Assembly (NCBI GenBank): GCA_903860995.1
Contig: CAIOSS010000045.1
Coordinates: 1-9,537, forward strand
DNA: 9,537 nt
Source: an uncultured delta proteobacterium
GTDB taxonomy: Bacteria > Myxococcota_A > Polyangia > Polyangiales > Ga0077539
Direction: 5' to 3'
Numbering within the stretch: the stretch's first letter is position 1; each line of letters begins with the position of its first letter. A model generated the notes under the pieces. That model saw nothing but the letters and a program-made list of their open reading frames with translations. It was not told where the DNA came from and did not search any database. Below, one piece after another: positions 6,341 to 9,537 of this stretch. The translations under genes were made by a program, and so were the position numbers.

Positions 6341-8485
6341 TTAGGGCTGCTCGGTCTCGGCGCCGCTGCAGTTGCGCAGGGTGTTGGAGCCGTCGGCGCA
6401 GGGGCCCGCGTTGCAAGCCCCGGGGCAGGTCGAGCACGAGTACTGGGAGGCACGCGCGCAGTACGTCCCGAACACCGGGTCGGTGAAGCCGCCCGACATG
6501 GGGCACTGCCAGTTGTCCATGCCCGAGTACGCCATCGGCTCGGTGGTGCAGACCGTGGCGGCGAGCTTCCAGGCGCGGCACGCAGCGGAGTCGCCCGTGT
6601 TGAAGGGGTAGGTCCCGCCGAGGTTGGTCATCGCCGTCATGTTGTACCCAGTGGTGAGGCAGCCCGGGAGCGGCGACATCCACCCGTGATAGAGCGGCGG
6701 CATCGAGCCGCAGGTGCCGCGCACGCAGAACATCCCCGCGGCGCAGCTTCGCCCGCAGGCGCCGCAGTTCATCCCGTCGGACTGCGTGTTGACGCACGCG
6801 TCGCCGCAGTTGCTCTGACCCATCGGGCACGCGCACGCGCCCGCCGTGCAGGGCAGCATCCCGCGGCACGCGGTGCCGCAGACGCCGCAGTTGGTGCGAT
6901 CGGTCTGCGTGTTCACGCAGGCGGCGCCGCAGTAGGTCTGCCCGGTGGCGCAGCCGCAGCGGCCGGCGATGCACGACTGCCCCGACGGGCACACGGTGCC
7001 GCAGGCGCCGCAGTTGTTACGGTCGGTGGTCACCGTGACGCAGGCGGCGTCGCAGCGCCGCTGGGTCGAGGTGCAGGCCGCCGAGCAGACGCCGCCGGCG
7101 CAGATGCGGTCGCCCGCGCAGGCACGGCCGCACATCCCGCAGTTGAGGTTGTCGGTGCGCGGGTCGACGCACACCATCGAGCAGACCTCGCTCGGCGCGG
7201 CGCACACCGACGCGTCGGTGCCGACGAGCGGACGGCACAGCCCGGCGCGGCAAGCGAAGCCGGCGGCGCAGCGGACGCCGCACGCGCCGCAGTTGGCCGG
7301 GTCGCTCTGCACGTTGGCGCAGCGGCCCGAGCAGTCGCGCTGGGTGGCCGTGCAGGCCCCCGCGCAGGCGCCCCCGGTGCACACCTGGCCCGCGGCGCAG
7401 GCGGTGCCGCACGCGCCGCAGTTCAGCACGTCGCTGGTCGTGTCGACGCAGAGGTCACCGCAACGAACGCTGCCGGTAGGGCACACCGGCTGACACGCCC
7501 CGAGCAGGCAGAGCTGCCCCGTGGGGCAGGCGTTGCCGCACATCCCGCAGTGCAGGCGATCGTTGGAGAGGTTGACGCACGTGGCGCCGCAGGAGGTACG
7601 GCCCGTCGGGCAATCGACGCCGCAGACGCCCATGCGGCACGACGCCGGGGTGGGGCACACGTTGCCGCAGGCACCGCAGTTGGTGGTGTCGTTGGCCGTG
7701 TCGGTGCAGGTGCCCGTGCCGGGCCCCGAGGCCCCGCAGACCATGAAGCCCGTCGGGCAGCCGACCGGGGCGCACGCGCCCGCAGTGCAGCGCTGGCCCG
7801 ACGGGCACGCGTTGCCGCACGTGCCGCAGTGGGCGTTGCTCGTCGCGAGGTCGACGCAGGCGTTGCCGCACATCATCTGCGAGGCGGGGCACATGAGCGC
7901 GCACGCACCGCTGGTGCAGACCTGGCCCTGGGGGCAGCGGTTGCCGCAGGCCCCGCAGTTGCGCTCATCCGTGGCGGTGTCGGTGCAGGCCTGGCCCGTC
8001 ACCCGCTCGCCCGCGTCGGACCCGGCGCCCGGCTGGGAGACGACCTCGCAGCGCGCATACATGGGCCCGCAGGTCTGCCCGCACTCGCCCTCCGAGCAGA
8101 CGAGGCCTGCGCCGCACGCCCGGTCGCAGGTGCCGCAGTGGGCGCGGTCGGTGTTGAGGTTGACGCAGCGCTGGCCGCAGCGGGTCTGGCCCGCCGGGCA
8201 GGCGCCGAGGCAGCGGCCGCTCACACACATCTGGTCGCTCGCGCAGGCGAAGCCGCAGGTGCCGCAGTTGGCCAGGTCGGCGCTGAGGTCGAGGCACTGG
8301 CTGCGGCAGGGCGACAGCGGCTCGGCGCACACGGGTCCGCCGCCCATATCGGTGGTGGCCGCGTCGGAGGGCGGGATGAAGCGGGTCTCGGTGTCTCCGC
8401 ACCCGACGGCGAGCGCCAGGAGGAGCAGCGCCGCCAGGGCGCGCGGAACGAACAGGAGGCCTTGGGTTCGCATGAGGGTGTTCAT
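6341..8485 (-). CDS. Lipoprotein with twelve Stig1-like Cys repeats and a novel C-terminal domain
   Basis: A 714-residue exported protein from the ATG at 8485. A charged, Leu/Ala-rich signal ends in AVGC, lipidated at Cys29, followed by GD and a short Ser/Asp/Thr linker. Residues about 53-592 are twelve imperfect repeats of about 41-60 residues with the pattern C-G-x-x-C-V-x-x-x-x-D-x-x-N-C-G-x-C-G-x-x-C-x-x-G-x-x-C-x-x-G-x-C. This resembles the Stig1 (stigma-specific protein) repeat seen in many myxobacterial secreted proteins. Residues 593-714 form a separate Cys-containing domain with no recognised family. Other starts are GTG 8494 (six bases after the upstream stop) and ATG 8473; no strong RBS distinguishes them, and all retain the lipobox. 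The gene follows the one ending at 8501 and is probably translationally coupled to it. A disulfide-rich stalk or adhesin is inferred; no enzyme motif is seen. Confidence 0.87.
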   Translation of the reverse strand: MNTLMRTQGLLFVPRALAALLLLALAVGCGDTETRFIPPSDAATTDMGGGPVCAEPLSPCRSQCLDLSADLANCGTCGFACASDQMCVSGRCLGACPAGQTRCGQRCVNLNTDRAHCGTCDRACGAGLVCSEGECGQTCGPMYARCEVVSQPGAGSDAGERVTGQACTDTATDERNCGACGNRCPQGQVCTSGACALMCPASQMMCGNACVDLATSNAHCGTCGNACPSGQRCTAGACAPVGCPTGFMVCGASGPGTGTCTDTANDTTNCGACGNVCPTPASCRMGVCGVDCPTGRTSCGATCVNLSNDRLHCGMCGNACPTGQLCLLGACQPVCPTGSVRCGDLCVDTTSDVLNCGACGTACAAGQVCTGGACAGACTATQRDCSGRCANVQSDPANCGACGVRCAAGFACRAGLCRPLVGTDASVCAAPSEVCSMVCVDPRTDNLNCGMCGRACAGDRICAGGVCSAACTSTQRRCDAACVTVTTDRNNCGACGTVCPSGQSCIAGRCGCATGQTYCGAACVNTQTDRTNCGVCGTACRGMLPCTAGACACPMGQSNCGDACVNTQSDGMNCGACGRSCAAGMFCVRGTCGSMPPLYHGWMSPLPGCLTTGYNMTAMTNLGGTYPFNTGDSAACRAWKLAATVCTTEPMAYSGMDNWQCPMSGGFTDPVFGTYCARASQYSCSTCPGACNAGPCADGSNTLRNCSGAETEQP
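6710..8329 (-). repeat. Twelve Stig1-like coding repeats
   Basis: On the minus strand, units such as NCGACG-x-x-C recur every 123-180 bases, most often about 126-130. Unit 3 carries an insertion of about 20 residues (GAGSDAGERV region), units 5 and 9 carry shorter ones, and units 11 and 12 are shortened at their N-terminal edge. On the plus strand the array shows as repeated GCCGCAGTT and similar words. The units have diverged, so the array is not a recent slippage product, although local recombination remains possible. Confidence 0.85.
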
Positions 8486-8500
8486 CGTTTGCACGAGTTC

Positions 8501-9537
8501 TTACGGGGACGGCGTGTAGCGGACGGTGCTGTTGGCGCTCGGGACGCAGCTGTACGTGCTCTCGGTCGGGCAGCCCGACACGCCCGCGGTGCCGCCGGGG
8601 CCCTCGATGCCGACGGTGCCCGCGCTGGGGACGTCGAAGCTCCGGTAGATCAGCTCGATGACGCCGGTGCCCTCGTGGAAGACGGCCTCGGCCGTGAAGG
8701 TCTCCATGCCGCCCAGCAGTCGGGTGTTCTGCCACTCGACCACCCAGCGGCGGTTCGGGGCGGTGCCCACGGTCGCCAGGCAGACGCCCGGGTCGGCGGT
8801 GGCCAGGTCGCGCCAGAACACCGCGACCACGCTGTTGGGCGTGGAGGTCGACGGGATGGTGCCGCCCAGCGAGGTGTTGGCCACGCCGTCCATGCCCAGC
8901 CAGCCGTTGGAGGTCACGTTGATCATCGCCCCCGCCGCGAGCTCGGTGCCCCAGTACCGGACGGGGAAGGGCAGCATCGCCCGCACCGACTGGTCATCGA
9001 CCAGCGGCAGGACGGTCTGCGCCCCGCTGGCGGCGCAGGCGTCGATGAAGCCCGTGGCGTTGGCGATGAGCTCGCGGCCGTAGCCCGGCGCGCAGGCCCC
9101 GGCGACGCACACCCGGCCCGCAGTACACGCGTTGCCGCAGGCGCCGCAGTTGGCCCGGTCGGACTGCACGCTGATGCACGCGCCCGCACAGCGCCGCTGC
9201 GAGGCGAGGCAGAGCGCCGAGCAGATGCCCGCGACGCAGGCCTGGTTGGCCGGGCACCCGCGGCCGCAGAGGCCGCAGTGGACGTTGTCGCTGCGCACGT
9301 CGGTGCACGCCGCGCCGCAGCGGACGCTCGGGCTGGGGCAGCCCGGGTCCGTCGCCTGGGCCGCGGTGCACACCCCGGCGACGCAGGCCTGGCCCGCGGC
9401 GCACGCCGTGCCGCACGCGCCGCAGTTGGTCGGATCGGTGTCGGTGGACGAGCACATCGCGCCGCAGAGGGTCTGGCCCGTCGCGCAGGTGGGCACGCAG
9501 GCGCCGGCCATGCACACCTGGATGGCCGGGCACGCCG
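8501..9537 (-). CDS. Stig1-like repeat protein with C-terminal NIDO-like domain (5' end outside window)
   Basis: The reading frame stays open to the window edge, so the N-terminus is missing. The GTG or ATG codons near 9510-9517 are internal to a repeat, since the codons before them (A-C-P-A-I-Q-V-C) continue the same pattern. The visible 344 codons contain part of one and three complete Stig1-like repeats, then from about 9076 a domain of some 185 residues. This domain contains YWGTELAAGAMINVTSNGWL, a proline-rich turn, VVAVFWRDL, WVVEWQNTRL and a Gly-rich end. That order matches the nidogen-like (NIDO) fold: F-x-G-x-x-F, T-N-G, P-x-W-x-D-x-D, then I-x-W-x-N. The protein ends in TPSP with no membrane segment or MYXO-CTERM tail, so any anchoring must be N-terminal. 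It precedes gene 4 by 15 bases, probably in one operon. An exported binding protein is inferred. Confidence 0.82.
   Translation of the reverse strand, partial: ACPAIQVCMAGACVPTCATGQTLCGAMCSSTDTDPTNCGACGTACAAGQACVAGVCTAAQATDPGCPSPSVRCGAACTDVRSDNVHCGLCGRGCPANQACVAGICSALCLASQRRCAGACISVQSDRANCGACGNACTAGRVCVAGACAPGYGRELIANATGFIDACAASGAQTVLPLVDDQSVRAMLPFPVRYWGTELAAGAMINVTSNGWLGMDGVANTSLGGTIPSTSTPNSVVAVFWRDLATADPGVCLATVGTAPNRRWVVEWQNTRLLGGMETFTAEAVFHEGTGVIELIYRSFDVPSAGTVGIEGPGGTAGVSGCPTESTYSCVPSANSTVRYTPSP
9092..9537 (-). repeat. Stig1-like coding repeats (partial array)
   Basis: Three complete repeats and the end of a fourth, of the same C-G-x-x-C ... N/H-C-G-x-C-G-x-x-C ... C-V-A-G-x-C type as in gene 4, continue beyond the right edge. 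The last bases of the window still code for repeat sequence, so the array is longer than seen here. Confidence 0.8.

Noticed and set aside
3423..6992. A 1189-codon open frame on the minus strand across genes 2, 3 and part of 4
   Set aside because: It is the antisense shadow of GC-rich genes. Its translation is dominated by Arg, Ala, His, Gly and Val without domains, and it runs through both gene 3 (antisense) and gene 4 (wrong frame), which have clear families.
6710..8329. Regular plus-strand repeats resembling a CRISPR or satellite array
   Set aside because: The units are divergent, protein-coding on the minus strand and of unequal length, with no identical short repeats separated by unique spacers.
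7521..8519. A 332-codon plus-strand frame opposite gene 4
   Set aside because: It is a mirror of the Cys-repeat array (Gln/Pro/His/Ala-rich periodic translation) with no independent support.

Overview
The window is very GC-rich DNA and reads as accessory, surface-protein territory of a myxobacterium (Myxococcota, possibly a Polyangiales or Sandaracinaceae-like lineage). The evidence is two proteins with MYXO-CTERM-type tails (GC[TG]C motif, hydrophobic stretch, poly-Arg end) after Asp/Ala/Gly-rich linkers, MopE-like CNGxDNDCDGxxDEG motifs, RCC1 repeat proteins and long Stig1-like Cys-repeat proteins. This is a lineage inference from protein style; there is no rRNA or housekeeping marker.

Layout: three genes on the plus strand are followed by two on the minus strand, converging at about 6144-6340. 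Plus strand: (1) 159-1916 and (2) 2163-3941 are tandem paralogs. Each has a signal peptide, a nidogen-like (NIDO) domain, a MopE-like and EGF-like Cys-rich region, a D/A/G-rich linker and a MYXO-CTERM anchor. (3) 4008-6143 is a probable lipoprotein with two consecutive repeat regions, an N-terminal W-G-x-x-A-x-D-x-W-A-V-G repeat and a C-terminal RCC1 array of exactly seven 50-residue units. Minus strand: (4) 6341-8485 is a lipoprotein with twelve Stig1-like Cys repeats and an unrecognised Cys-rich C-terminal domain. (5) 8501-9537 is the 3' part of a gene that runs off the right edge, with the same Stig1-like repeats followed by a NIDO-like domain. Genes 5 and 4 probably form an operon, with 15 bases between them. 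The convergent gap holds two hairpins that may end transcription.

Every gene whose N-terminus is visible has a signal peptide or lipoprotein signal, and all five are rich in cysteine. The window is therefore a block of exported, disulfide-rich, repeat-built proteins, most simply read as cell-envelope or outer-surface adhesion or recognition proteins. The NIDO-like fold on both strands and the Stig1-like array in both minus-strand genes link the members. No enzyme, defence system, mobile element, CRISPR array, tRNA or rRNA was seen. No substrate or partner can be assigned from sequence alone.
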